Assembly (NCBI GenBank): GCA_965200805.1 | Contig: OZ241384.1 | Location: forward strand, 1,364,001 to 1,428,000 | Length of the DNA stretch: 64,000 bases | Reading direction: 5' to 3' | Origin: MPNP01 sp026709725 | GTDB lineage: Bacteria; Pseudomonadota; Alphaproteobacteria; Rhodobacterales; Rhodobacteraceae | Part shown: in pieces, positions 17,605 to 27,200 of the stretch | Numbering within the stretch: the stretch's first letter is position 1 | Layout: every line of letters begins with the position of its first letter | Notes under the pieces: generated by a model | Seen by the model: only the letters and a program-made list of their open reading frames with translations | The model's database searches: none | Told to the model about the DNA's origin: nothing | Made by a program: the position numbers and the translations under genes

Positions 17605-18110
17605 CCTGACAAATGGGTTTGCCCTGCCCGCACTGTCGGCGTGTCGATCAACACTGTCACCAGGTTGCTGGTAGCAGCAGACGATGCCCGCTGCTCTGAA
17701 TGCCATGATGAAACCGTGCAGGATGTCGAGTGCCAGCGCGTCCAGTGCGATGAAATCCGGTCGTTCTGCTATGCCAAGGCCAGGAATGCCGAAGTCGTGC
17801 CCAAGGAGCCAGGGAATGGCAGGCCCTGGACAGCGATTGACAGCAAGTTGATCCTTGCATGGAAAGTGGGGGGGGGGGGGATCACTTGGCTCGCATCTGA
17901 CCATGCGGATGTCCATGCGCGGGTTCACCTGCTTGAGCAACGCCCTCGGCAAGACGACGATCAAGAACCCCATGCAAATGCTCAGATTCCACCTCGTCCA
18001 CGACAACCTTGTGCGCGTTCATTCCTTGCTCCGGGTTAGTCCAGCAATGGCCGCTGGATTGACCGATATCCTGCATGATATGGAAGGAATCGCCGGCCTG
18101 ACGGGTGACC
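17605..18110 (+). pseudogene. IS1-family transposase remnant (copy A)
   Basis: The first frame reads RTVGVSINTVTRLLVAADDA and RVQCDEIRSFCYAKARNAE, matching the helix-turn-helix and first catalytic Asp (QCDE) of IS1-type transposases, then WTAID. After a G13 run (17868-17880) the sense resumes in another frame as LTMRMSMRGFTCLSNALGK and RVHSLLRVSPAMAAGLTDIL, the C-terminal end of the family. The central DDE part is missing, with the junction at the G run. Non-functional. Confidence 0.8.
17868..17880 (+). repeat. G13 homopolymer at the deletion junction of the IS1 remnant
   Basis: Thirteen G residues join the N-terminal and C-terminal parts of the transposase remnant. It probably arose with or after the deletion and has no coding meaning. 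Confidence 0.85.
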
Positions 18111-18974
18111 GTTTGCCCAGGCCAAAGTGTCCAAAAACCTACAGGAAACGAATTTCAAAGTGGGACACCATCCCAATCTGCCACTTCTAAACTCTTGTCA
18201 GTCAGCAGTGGTGTCGGATGGTCTGGTATGATGAGCATGATCCGGTTCAGAAGACAGTCGCACAGTTTTCACTGCCGGAATGAGTGTCACCTGATTCTTG
18301 ATTTGGGCTGAGAGGCTCGACTAGTCAACCGTGTCAGAGACATGAAAGGCTCTGGCACCCGTAGACTGCAAACTGATGCAATTCAGCCGTTCGCCATCCG
18401 ATGTCATCACCGATGACTCTTCAATCCCTCGAACTCTCTTTGATCACGGAATGCCGCCTGCCGAATACCACCACCAGCTGGATTTTGCAAGTCAATTTCT
18501 GCCGCCTCAATGGTCCCGGCTGAAATGAAATGATGGGCATGGTGACCCGTACTCTCGATAATTGCAGGAATGTATTCGCGCTTCTTCATGTTCCGGGGTT
18601 CTGCAGGAACAGCAGGACTGTCGGGTTCCCGAAGCTTCATTTGTGCTGGGCGATCTGAGAATCTGGTCCGGCACCAGGGGGTGAAGCTTTCTGAACAGGT
18701 CCAAAAGTGACGACCTGGCGGCGGATTCAGGTGTTCTGCTGTGAGGAAGGGTGGCCATGCCGGTCAATCCGGGAGGCCCTCTGGCCTGGGGGATTCATTG
18801 TCGGTTGCGGTCAACCGGACCTTCAAAATCGTGTTCCCATTTGCTATGGGTGGCCGGGGTGATGATTGTTATGCAATGGGTGAGCAGCGGGTGATGGCAT
18901 GTGTCGCTTCGGTATATGATGATGCTGGCGCACCGGAGTTTGCAGTGTCATGGTGAATTCATGAGTGTGAATGC
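18111..18974. other. Non-coding stretch before EIIA-Man
   Basis: About 860 bp. The first ~70 bp probably still belong to the IS1 remnant. A reverse frame at 18407-18640 (77 codons) has an ATG but no ribosome site or recognised family. No RNA gene seen. Confidence 0.45.
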
Positions 18975-19355
18975 ATGATTGGTATCGTGATCGTTGCCAA
19001 CCGGAACCTGGCCCTTGAGTTGCACGCATGTGTTGTGAGTATTCTCGGTCGGCAGGATCACCTTGTGTCAATTGCTGTCGAGGATGACCATGACCGGCAG
19101 CACAAGCAGCAGGAAATCTGTGACGCACTTTTATCCGTGGATCGCGGTAACGGCATCGCTCTTGTCACCGATGTCTATGGGAGTTCGCCGGCAAACCTGT
19201 CAATGTGTGTCTGCAATCGGAAGGATACGGTGGTCATAACAGGGGTCAATCTCCCAATGCTGATCAAGCTGATAAAGTGCCGCCGCAGGAGTCTTGAGGA
19301 GGCCGCCCATCTGGCGTGCGAAGCCGGTCAGAAGCATATTCGCATGATCCACTGA
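18975..19355 (+). CDS. PTS EIIA component, mannose family, active-site His missing
   Basis: 126 residues, full length for a stand-alone EIIA-Man domain. It shows ALVTDVYGSSPANLS (usual V/LTDMFGGTPSN), VVITGVNLPMLIKLIK and the C-terminal GQKHI. But the N-terminal phosphorylation motif, normally VTHG with His as phosphoacceptor near residue 9, reads VANR here: MIGIVIVANRNLA. It therefore cannot be phosphorylated at the standard site. HPr downstream keeps its histidine. Either this EIIA has a purely regulatory or dead role, or another EIIA elsewhere serves the relay. It normally sits directly after hprK. Confidence 0.85.
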   Translation: MIGIVIVANRNLALELHACVVSILGRQDHLVSIAVEDDHDRQHKQQEICDALLSVDRGNGIALVTDVYGSSPANLSMCVCNRKDTVVITGVNLPMLIKLIKCRRRSLEEAAHLACEAGQKHIRMIH

Positions 19356-19430
19356 GGCCGATCAGTGAGGTGAATTGATCATTGGGGCAAATGGGAACTG
19401 GGGCAGATGGTCTGCTGAGGATTGGGGGCG

Positions 19431-19703
19431 ATGGCGGTCATAAAGACATTTGAAATCATCAACGAGAGGGGTCTGCACGCCCGGGCATCAGCCAAGTTTG
19501 TTGAACTGGTTGAAGGGTTCCAATCGGATGTCCAGGTCACGAGTGATGGGGTCACTGTCAATGGAGACTCGATCATGGGACTCCTGACGCTCGCAGTCTC
19601 AAGAGGGATGACGATTGAGGTGCATGTTGATGGTCCCGATGAAGATGATCTGTCCACAGCAATCGGTAGCCTGATTGCCAGCAAATTCTATGAACGCACA
19701 TGA
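19431..19703 (+). CDS. Phosphocarrier protein HPr
   Basis: 90 residues from ATG 19431, with GAGG ten bases upstream. Phosphoacceptor His in NERGLHARASAKF (about residue 16) and the regulatory serine in NGDSIMGLLTLA (about 47), target of HprK. Works in the cytoplasm as carrier between EI and EIIA, and as a regulator in alphaproteobacteria that lack sugar permeases of the PTS. The stop overlaps the start of the acyltransferase (ATGA). Confidence 0.93.
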   Translation: MAVIKTFEIINERGLHARASAKFVELVEGFQSDVQVTSDGVTVNGDSIMGLLTLAVSRGMTIEVHVDGPDEDDLSTAIGSLIASKFYERT

Positions 19704-20626
19704 TGGCCGCTTCTGACCAGCCAGCCATCAATCCTGCCCGTGCGGACGCACTCCTGCAACGGCAACCCATTCTGGACGATCCTGACTATACACCCTATCG
19801 GGCACGAAGCCTGTCCTATGGGAATACGTTCGAGGGCAGCTGGCGTGAACCGGTGATCAGAACGATTGAGTGGTTCACGGGCAAGACCACACTCCTGCGA
19901 CTTGTCCGTATCTACGAGTCAACGCCGAGGCCAGCCAGCCAGTCCTTCTTCTCGCGCGCACTGGAACTTCTGGAAATTGATCTCCTGACACCACACGATG
20001 AGATTGCCCGCATCCCGGCAGAGGGGCCGCTGGTGCTGGCCGCCAACCATCCCCACGGTCTTGTTGATGGTCTGGTGCTGGCAGTCCTGCTTGAGAGGGT
20101 GCGGAGTGATTTCAAAATTCTGACACGGGAGCTCCTGAACACCGTTCCCGAGATCACGCACCATATGCTGCCGGTAGCCTTTCCTCATGAACAGGACATG
20201 ATTCGAAAAAATATTGCCATGCGCAAGGAGGCAATGGCCCATCTTGATGCCGGGGGATCAATCATCATGTTTCCAAGCGGCAATGTGGCCGCGGCGCCGA
20301 GCTGGAATGCGGATGCTGAGGAAGCACCATGGACACCCTTCACCGCCAAGCTGATCCGAAAAAGCGAAGCCACTGTGGTGCCGGTGTATTTCCCGGGTCA
20401 GAACAGTCGTCTTTATGCCCGCGCCAGTCTCATCTCCAGTGCCCTGCGCCAGTCCCTTCTCCTGCACGAAATCGTCCATGCCATGAAAACACCGCAGCGA
20501 CCCCATATCGGCCATCCAATCGGTCGGGACCTGATCAATCAGCAGGATACAAATCCCGAAGCCTTCATGGCGTGGTTGCGCGCACGCACCCTCGCGCTCG
20601 GTGAGGCCTCCCCGCGCACCTCCTGA
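19700..20626 (+). CDS. PlsC-like glycerolipid acyltransferase
   Basis: 308 residues. Conserved acyltransferase motifs: NHPHGLVDG (block I, an NHxxxxxD variant) and GGSIIMFPSGNVAA (block III, usual FPEG replaced by FPSG). It probably acylates a lysophospholipid or a related lipid at the inner membrane. It overlaps HPr by four bases, so it is probably cotranscribed with the PTS genes. Substrate unknown. Confidence 0.8.
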   Translation: MMAASDQPAINPARADALLQRQPILDDPDYTPYRARSLSYGNTFEGSWREPVIRTIEWFTGKTTLLRLVRIYESTPRPASQSFFSRALELLEIDLLTPHDEIARIPAEGPLVLAANHPHGLVDGLVLAVLLERVRSDFKILTRELLNTVPEITHHMLPVAFPHEQDMIRKNIAMRKEAMAHLDAGGSIIMFPSGNVAAAPSWNADAEEAPWTPFTAKLIRKSEATVVPVYFPGQNSRLYARASLISSALRQSLLLHEIVHAMKTPQRPHIGHPIGRDLINQQDTNPEAFMAWLRARTLALGEASPRTS

Positions 20627-20658
20627 TCACAACACAGGGAACCGGTGCGCCCTCACGC

Positions 20659-21534
20659 TCAGCGTGATGCAACCGGTGGATCCTCATGGTAGTTATAGAA
20701 ACCCTGCCGGGTCTTGCGGCCGAGCCAGCCAGCGTCGACATATTTGGTTAGCAATGGACAGGGGCGATACTTGGTGTCGGCCAGTCCTTCATGCAGGACA
20801 TTCATGATGGCCAGACAGACATCGAGACCGATAAAGTCCGCCAACTCGAAGGGTCCCATTGGGTGATTGGCGCCGAGGCGCATGGATCTGTCGATTGAGT
20901 CGACGGACCCAACCCCTTCATAGAGTGCGTAGACCGCCTCATTGATCATGGTGATCAGGATCCGGTTCACAATGAATCCCGGGAAGTCCTCCGAATAGGT
21001 TGTCTCCTTGCCGAGTTTCTGGATAACGCCCTGGAGAATCCGGTAGGTTTCGTCATCGGTGGCGATCCCCCGGATCAACTCAACGAGTTTCATCTTGGGG
21101 ACCGGGTTCATGAAATGGACGCCCATGAACCGCTCGGGCCTGTCGGTTTTGGATGCCAGTCTTGTGATTGAGATTGACGATGTGTTTGTGGTCAGCAGGG
21201 TGTCCTTGCCGAGATTGCGGCAGATTTCAGAGAAGATCTTCTCCTTGATGGCCGTATCCTCACTTGCCGCCTCAACAATCAGGTCAACATCGGCAAGATC
21301 ACCCATATCGGTTGTGGTGGTGATCCGCCCAATCGCCCCGTCCTTTTCCGCCCCGGTCAAACGACCCCTTTCAATCATCGCGTCCATATCACTCTGGATT
21401 CGCTGCAGGGCATGAAATGACACTTCGAAACTCAAGTCATGCAGACACACATCAAAGCCGGCAACCGCAAAGACATGGGCAATGCCACTGCCCATTTGAC
21501 CAGCCCCAATGACGCCAACGCGTTTGATTTCCAT
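20659..21534 (-). CDS. 3-hydroxyacyl-CoA (3-hydroxybutyryl-CoA) dehydrogenase
   Basis: 291 residues. NAD-binding GVIGAGQMGSGIAHV at the N-terminus, catalytic histidine in GVHFMNPVP, and GFIVNRIL plus GPFELADFIGLD in the C-terminal domain. Oxidises L-3-hydroxyacyl-CoA to 3-ketoacyl-CoA, in butyrate/poly-hydroxybutyrate or fatty-acid metabolism. Normal length for the stand-alone enzyme (Hbd/PaaH type); it is convergent with the acyltransferase. Confidence 0.93.
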   Translation of the reverse strand: MEIKRVGVIGAGQMGSGIAHVFAVAGFDVCLHDLSFEVSFHALQRIQSDMDAMIERGRLTGAEKDGAIGRITTTTDMGDLADVDLIVEAASEDTAIKEKIFSEICRNLGKDTLLTTNTSSISITRLASKTDRPERFMGVHFMNPVPKMKLVELIRGIATDDETYRILQGVIQKLGKETTYSEDFPGFIVNRILITMINEAVYALYEGVGSVDSIDRSMRLGANHPMGPFELADFIGLDVCLAIMNVLHEGLADTKYRPCPLLTKYVDAGWLGRKTRQGFYNYHEDPPVASR

Positions 21535-22048
21535 ATGATCACCGCCTCAAGTCGTTCAGTCCGGTTTCAGGGACTCCTCAACTCCTCCCCGAAGCCCGCC
21601 GCGCAATACCACAGAAATCAAGGGCATGACAGCAACGCACGCATCCGATACCGAACAGGCAATTCTATTGCCAGATCCCGTCCGTCCATTGGCATTCTCG
21701 ATAAGGATCCGGCCTGTCATTCGCAGGTCAGGTCCCTTCCTGCTGTCACCAGGATTGTCGCGGGAGCCCTGCCCGATCCGGTTTTCGTCGCCCTTTGGCG
21801 GTCCGGGTCGCGAAAGTGAACATCCAGGCTGAATCTGCAGGATTCTTCCATCCCCGACTTCCAGTCACGACATGCAATGCCGAGAGTGATGACCCGGAGA
21901 AAGACTGTCCGGGTCACTGGGTCTCATGCCCCGGTCCGTGCCTTCGTTGCAGCCATGCGGTCCGGTCTCTATAGAGCTCTCTGCCTGGGAATCATCCCCG
22001 CGAGGGCACAGACTTCTGTCCGCATACCCGATCACAAGAGATGTCTTC
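21535..22048. other. Intergenic, no gene seen
   Basis: About 510 bp between the divergent dehydrogenase and gmd. Forward frames reach into gmd but none shows similarity before the ATG at 22049. Promoters for both genes should lie here; no strong consensus was recognised. Confidence 0.5.
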
Positions 22049-23140
22049 ATGATGCCACCCTCCAGCCCGCCCAAAGTCGCCCTGATTACCGGCATCACCG
22101 GCCAGGATGGGGCCTATCTCGCCGAATTCCTGCTTGAGAAGGGTTATACGGTCCATGGTATCAAACGCCGCACCTCTCTCTTCAACACCGCCCGAATCGA
22201 CCCGCTCTTTGAAGGTGCGTACGGAACCTCAGGCCAGCTTGTCCTCCATCACGGGGACATGACGGACACATCCAGCCTGACCCGTATCCTTCAGGAGATC
22301 ACTCCCGATGAGGTCTACAATCTTGCGGCCCAGAGCCATGTCTCTGTCTCCTTTGAGGAGCCGGAATACACCGCCAACTCCGATGCGCTGGGCACCCTGC
22401 GTCTCCTCGAAGCCATTCGTCTCCTCGGCCTTGAGAGCAGGACCCGCTTCTATCAGGCCTCCACCTCCGAACTCTATGGTCTTGCCTGCGAGAGCCCCCA
22501 AACCGAAACCACACCCTTTTATCCCCGCTCCCCCTATGGGGTGGCCAAACTCTATGCCCACTGGATCACCGTCAACTACCGGGAGGCCTACGGGCTCTAT
22601 GCCTGCAACGGCATTCTCTTCAACCACGAATCCCCCCTGCGCGGTGAGACATTCGTCACCCGCAAGATCACCCGGGCCCTGGCCCGCATCAAACTCGGCC
22701 TGCAGAGCGAGCTGCGGCTTGGCAATCTCAACGCCCGGCGCGACTGGGGCCATGCGAGGGACTATGTCGCCATGCAATGGCTGATGCTCCAGCAGGACGC
22801 GCCCAGGGACTATGTCATCGCCACTGGTGAGCAGCACTCGGTCCGGGCATTTGTGCTGGCCACCGCTGAGATCCTCGGTCTGGATCTCACTTTCACCGGT
22901 GAGGGCATTGATGAGGTGGGGCGGGATGGCAACGGGCGGGCGGTTGTTGTTGTCGATCCTGTGTACTTTCGCCCCGCCGAGGTCGACGCTCTCCTTGGTG
23001 ATGCCGAGAGAGCCCGCAGGGATCTTGGCTGGCAGCCCCGGGTTGCGTTCAAGGAACTGGTTGCCGAGATGGCTCTGGCCGACCTCGCTCTTGCTGAGGA
23101 GGAGCTGTCATGGCAACAGCGGGCCCACAATCGGGGTTGA
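22049..23140 (+). CDS. gmd: GDP-mannose 4,6-dehydratase
   Basis: 363 residues from ATG 22049 (the frame extends upstream without similarity). Extended short-chain dehydrogenase: GITGQDGAYLAEFLLEKGY (NADP site), the catalytic STSELYG with Thr/Glu, and YGVAKLYAHW (YxxxK). It converts GDP-mannose to GDP-4-keto-6-deoxymannose, precursor of fucose, rhamnose-D or perosamine in surface polysaccharide. The partner (fcl, rmd or per) is not in the window. Confidence 0.95.
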   Translation: MMPPSSPPKVALITGITGQDGAYLAEFLLEKGYTVHGIKRRTSLFNTARIDPLFEGAYGTSGQLVLHHGDMTDTSSLTRILQEITPDEVYNLAAQSHVSVSFEEPEYTANSDALGTLRLLEAIRLLGLESRTRFYQASTSELYGLACESPQTETTPFYPRSPYGVAKLYAHWITVNYREAYGLYACNGILFNHESPLRGETFVTRKITRALARIKLGLQSELRLGNLNARRDWGHARDYVAMQWLMLQQDAPRDYVIATGEQHSVRAFVLATAEILGLDLTFTGEGIDEVGRDGNGRAVVVVDPVYFRPAEVDALLGDAERARRDLGWQPRVAFKELVAEMALADLALAEEELSWQQRAHNRG

Positions 23141-23625
23141 TGTGCTTGCCGTGACCGCATGACCCGCGTTCTCATAAGGGGCGGCGGCGTGCTGCTGCAA
23201 TTTTCCTGAGAGTTCCGCAACTGGCGCATCAGCGTGATCGTCCTGTGGCCGCACTCATCCTGATCCGGTTGAATTTCGCACTCAGGCCGGTGTTGACCTG
23301 AAGATTATGAACCGGTCAGACCGCAGCGCACATTGTGCGGGAAGTGCAGGTGGTTGCTGCGCGGCCGAAGTATCCGGCTTTTTCTGGTATGACAGGCAGC
23401 GAGTGTGGATTTCCCAGGGAAGAGCCCATGGACTTGACAGTCCCAGGGCATTGCAGTTCATCAGTGGTGGAAACGGAGAGGCTGCACAACGCGTGTCCGA
23501 TTGATAGGCACCGGGGCGCATGGGCACCTCTTGCCTCCAGCGGCAAAATTTGCTCTCTTGGGCGGAGTTGGGCCAGCGATCCACCCCGTCCTTCAGTTAT
23601 CAGAATGTGATAACATGTAATAATA
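23141..23625. other. Intergenic, no gene seen
   Basis: About 485 bp after gmd. Several frames of up to 100 codons on both strands, none with a ribosome site or recognisable motif. Confidence 0.5.
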
Positions 23626-23987
23626 ATGACGCCTGACCGCTATCCCGCGCCGGATACCTTGCTTGATCTTCACGGGCAGACATTGTTCTTGGATGATAAA
23701 GGATACTGGGTGAAGTTTATCGTGTTGCGTACGGCTCTCACGCCGCAACGCCCGCATGGGCTGCGCTACTGTTAACGCTCCATGTTCCGAACGGCGAGAG
23801 GCTTGTTGGATTTGACAACGCTCATCCGGTTCGGGAGCGACACGGACCGGGAATGTGTATGCGCCATACGAATGATCATCGGCACAGACTACGATCAATC
23901 GGGCCCCATGGTGACAAGGACGCCGCGACACTGCTCAAGGACTTTTGGCCGGAAGTGGATCATGTGTTGAAAGAAAAGGGCACCCGA
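23626..23987 (+). pseudogene. TumE-like toxin, frameshifted
   Basis: The first frame starts at ATG 23626 and reads YPAPDTLLDLHGQTLFLDDK...KFIV, then RPHGLRYC and a TAA at 23773. From 23775 the sense continues one frame over as TLHVPNGERLVGFDNAHP, RERHGPGMCMRHTNDHRHRL and DAATLLKDFWPEVDHVLKEK. Together this matches the TumE (DUF6516) toxins, small proteins paired with a helix-turn-helix antitoxin. The break is one missing base near 23770, not in a homopolymer. Also unusual: the second frame has no stop before the antitoxin ATG and runs into it. Confidence 0.7.
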
Positions 23988-24368
23988 ATGAAAATCTTGA
24001 AGATATGCATAGCGGACTGTAGCCGGATGAAGGTACGCACGATGGCAATTGCCCGCGGGGAACACTCGATTGACAAGGACGAGCCAAAGATCAGGTTTAT
24101 CTCTATCGAAAGCTTTGCAATGGTACTGTCTGCGCGCAATCGCGAACTCTTGGCAATGATCGCACAGGAGAAACCGGGCTCGCTCACGGAATTGGCAGAA
24201 CTTGCCGGACGGAGTCAATCGAACCTCTCGCGGACACTGAAGACAATATCGCACTACGGATTGGCCGAGTTGACCAAAGGAGAGCGCGGGAGGCTGGTGC
24301 CATGGGTTCCTTACGATCAGGTGAGTCTGGATGTCACATCCACATCCTCGACTGGAACCTCTGCGTGA
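23988..24368 (+). CDS. TumA-like antitoxin, HTH transcription regulator
   Basis: 126 residues from ATG 23988. Winged helix-turn-helix in LTELAELAGRSQSNLSRTLK followed by GLAELTKGERGRLVPWVPY, the arrangement of HVO_A0114/TumA-type antitoxins. It should bind the operon promoter and neutralise the toxin. The toxin frame runs directly into this gene with no stop, so the remnant toxin and antitoxin could be made as a fusion. The antitoxin itself looks intact. Confidence 0.7.
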   Translation: MKILKICIADCSRMKVRTMAIARGEHSIDKDEPKIRFISIESFAMVLSARNRELLAMIAQEKPGSLTELAELAGRSQSNLSRTLKTISHYGLAELTKGERGRLVPWVPYDQVSLDVTSTSSTGTSA

Positions 24369-24676
24369 GTCATCCTCCCTATTGGGTCTCGGAGCCAGAT
24401 CGGACAGAAACTGTCACAGTGGCATGAGGACAATATGATTGCCCCGGGGCAGGAAAGGAAGCAGTCTTCAGGAAAGACCCAATCAGCCGTACCAAGGCTG
24501 TGATCAAGGAGTGTGTTTGGCGGCGGCGCACCCGCCAGCACCCAATTTCGCTCCTCTTGGTCAATTTTATCGCCAAGGAGATGACCGTCCTGCTCTGGGG
24601 TCATCACTCCGTGTGGGCTCCGCCCTTACTCCGGTTGGACCCGGGGGTGCTGCACCTCAGACTGGAAGTGGGGCGC
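24369..24676. other. Intergenic between convergent genes
   Basis: About 308 bp between the antitoxin and the end of the HD-nuclease gene. No gene or clear terminator recognised. Confidence 0.45.
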
Positions 24677-27154
24677 TTAATTGTCAGGAAGGGACTTGTC
24701 GATATTGCTGCCAGGCGAGGCCTTAGCAGCTGATGGAACGCCTGCGCCCCATGGGATCGCAAAACGCACTTCACACCGTTCTTCCGGGACATCCCTGAGT
24801 TCAAGTATACCAACCCGTTTCGGGGGCATGTGCAGGTCTGCTTCGCTTCCTGGTCGGTACACCATAACGACGAATGTCACATTTGTGCAAAGAGAGATAC
24901 TGTACCGGCGAGCTTGCCAGGAAGCATGGGGAGGGCCGTTGAATGGGTTGGACTTGCTCGAAACCTTAATCTCGACAACAATCTTGTCATAAACGACAAG
25001 ATCGGTTTCTCCACCAGCCATTTCAGTTCCCTCAGCGACATCAACACCCCGGGAAACAAGATGTTGCTTGATTACGCGTTGTGCACTTGATTCAGACGGT
25101 CGGGTGTTCCCGACAAACGTTCCTGTCTCTTCAATCATTTGAACCAATGAGGAAAAGTCACCAATGGCTTTCGCGACTGCTGCGTGTGATGATGCCACAA
25201 GGCCGGATGGAAGGGAAGTGTTCAGGTCGTTGGCAAGGTGCTCCCGAATGCCGGGGTCATGATTTGACCAACCCTGAGGCACCTCAAAATCATTTGCTTG
25301 GAACCTGACAAACCTTGATTGGCTGTTGTTGGTCAACATTTCCATGCATTCAGGGCTGCAAAACTTGGCATCCCGGGCGGCAACCATCCATTCATCCTTG
25401 ACCACATTGGACACTTTCGCGGCACGCTCGGCCTGGATATCCATGACAATCCTGAATGATTCGTAGAAAACAATGCGCGAAGCAAGGGCAACAACAGGAA
25501 CATGTTTTCGTGGAGTGAATACAAATCCGCACTGTTTCTGGTGTTCATAGGCTTGCGACCATTTCTCGGGATCGAAGAAGAGATTCGGTGTTCCAATGTG
25601 GCCGCCATCAGTCCGTGTGAGGATGTCGCCGCCACGAACAACAGCATCATTGAGGGGCAGGTCGAGGAGGATATGCTCCCGCCGCAAGTTGCGTCCGAAG
25701 TCGGTCAGTTCAGGCACGTTCTCGGAAAGCTTTTTGGCCTTCTTGAATATTTTCTCTGCCATTGCTTCACATCCCGCATGTGATGACAGTTCCCTTAATG
25801 GTTTACGCCACAAGCGTGCCCGCGTGTCACGTTGCTCCTTGTCAGATAAACTCCCGAGCCCCTTCAAATACCGTGCTGCAAAGGCAAAAGCCCGGTAATG
25901 GATGCGTCGATCATGCAGCATGCCAGCAAAAACACGAGACCGCTTGCCACCGCCCTTGAACTCCTTGATCCTGAAGATTCCACCAACGGTTCCGACAAAG
26001 ATATCATCTGTGATTCCGGTGAAGAATTCCTCAATTGCGAACGGTTGCCCCCGCTCCTTTTCGGCAAGACCTATCAAGCATCGAAGCATTGCCTCTGCAG
26101 TGCGGATCTTCTGGTGGTAATAGAGTCGATCATAAAGCAGGACACGGGCAATGATGAGTTGTTCGTATGAACCCAGGCCGGTTTGTGATATCCCGATGTC
26201 ATAAAATCGCCCGCTCTCCGATTGCAGCGCCCGCTCCCTCAGGTCAGCATTCGGGGCATTCCCCTCATTGACAACAACGACCTCAAGCTTTCTGATTAAT
26301 CTTGTCAGATCAATGCCAAGAGAAAGCCCGGAATGGTGGCAGTCGCGGGCAATATAGTCAAGCTTGTCCGCATCCACTGGCCCACTGATAATGCCGGAGA
26401 GATATCCTGCATCAAGGCAGCTTCGGGAACCCAGAATGCGGGCGGCGATGGTTTGGGGAAGACATGAAGGCCTGTCAACACCAGTGCCGAATTCGGCATG
26501 GGTAAGGACTTTGCGCATTGTGCGGCTCAACACAATCATCACCGCGATCACCTCGGCCGGAGCAATTGATGTGACTCCCTCGAAATGCTTGCGCAGAATG
26601 GACTTGACTTTTTCAAAGTCTGTCCAGTGATGAACCTCGATCAGCTGTTCTGTTGCATGACTGAATGGGCCATGGCCGATATCATGCAACAAGGCGGCAA
26701 GTCGAGTGGCGCAACGGTCCATAGTGCTGACCTCTGGAACGTTCCGGTCGCGATCTGACCCAAAACGTCTTCTGAAATCCGCATTTCTCTCAAGAGCACG
26801 GATCATGCGTTCAGCAGCTTCGACCACTCCCCGCGTATGTTCAAGGCGATCATGCCCTGCTCCTGGATAGACCAAATGCGCCATTCCGAGCTGACGAACA
26901 CCGCGCAGTCGTTGGAGCAGTGGGGAATCCAGCAAGATGGTTTCCCATGGCATGAGTTCGATGACACCCCAGATCGGGTCGTTGAATGTCTTGGGATAGG
27001 CTGCATGTGACCGGGGTGTTTCCAGCCGTTCAAGGACTGGTTCAAGCCAGCCGCCCGCAAGATTCTCGAACGCCTCCCAGAGTGCAGGTGCCGACTCTTT
27101 TATCTCAGACCGTATTTTATTGGGATCTGTCAGGGGATATCTCCCGATACCCAA
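24677..27154 (-). CDS. SAMHD1-like HD phosphohydrolase fused to a PD-(D/E)XK-like nuclease domain
   Basis: 825 residues. N-terminal SAMHD1/dGTPase-type fold: DPIWGVIEL (59-67), LLQRLRGVRQLGMAHLVYPG (79-98), then metal ligands H106 (RLEHTRG), H157-D158 (LLHDIGHGPFSH) and D263 within DADKLDY (261-267). A long middle part (280-690) is unassigned. The C-terminus has GGETDLVVYDKIVVEIKVS from residue 714: D718 and E728-x-K730 fit a PD-(D/E)XK active site. The first part would dephosphorylate dNTPs or another nucleotide; the second would cut nucleic acid. The start is a TTG right after an in-frame stop; no good ATG is near. A small gene lies 46 bp upstream in the same direction. The pairing suggests phage defence, which is inference. 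Confidence 0.75.
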   Translation of the reverse strand: MGIGRYPLTDPNKIRSEIKESAPALWEAFENLAGGWLEPVLERLETPRSHAAYPKTFNDPIWGVIELMPWETILLDSPLLQRLRGVRQLGMAHLVYPGAGHDRLEHTRGVVEAAERMIRALERNADFRRRFGSDRDRNVPEVSTMDRCATRLAALLHDIGHGPFSHATEQLIEVHHWTDFEKVKSILRKHFEGVTSIAPAEVIAVMIVLSRTMRKVLTHAEFGTGVDRPSCLPQTIAARILGSRSCLDAGYLSGIISGPVDADKLDYIARDCHHSGLSLGIDLTRLIRKLEVVVVNEGNAPNADLRERALQSESGRFYDIGISQTGLGSYEQLIIARVLLYDRLYYHQKIRTAEAMLRCLIGLAEKERGQPFAIEEFFTGITDDIFVGTVGGIFRIKEFKGGGKRSRVFAGMLHDRRIHYRAFAFAARYLKGLGSLSDKEQRDTRARLWRKPLRELSSHAGCEAMAEKIFKKAKKLSENVPELTDFGRNLRREHILLDLPLNDAVVRGGDILTRTDGGHIGTPNLFFDPEKWSQAYEHQKQCGFVFTPRKHVPVVALASRIVFYESFRIVMDIQAERAAKVSNVVKDEWMVAARDAKFCSPECMEMLTNNSQSRFVRFQANDFEVPQGWSNHDPGIREHLANDLNTSLPSGLVASSHAAVAKAIGDFSSLVQMIEETGTFVGNTRPSESSAQRVIKQHLVSRGVDVAEGTEMAGGETDLVVYDKIVVEIKVSSKSNPFNGPPHASWQARRYSISLCTNVTFVVMVYRPGSEADLHMPPKRVGILELRDVPEERCEVRFAIPWGAGVPSAAKASPGSNIDKSLPDN

Positions 27155-27200
27155 TCATTTGTGCTGCTACGAGGCCATAACGGAAAGTCATAAACGTGTG

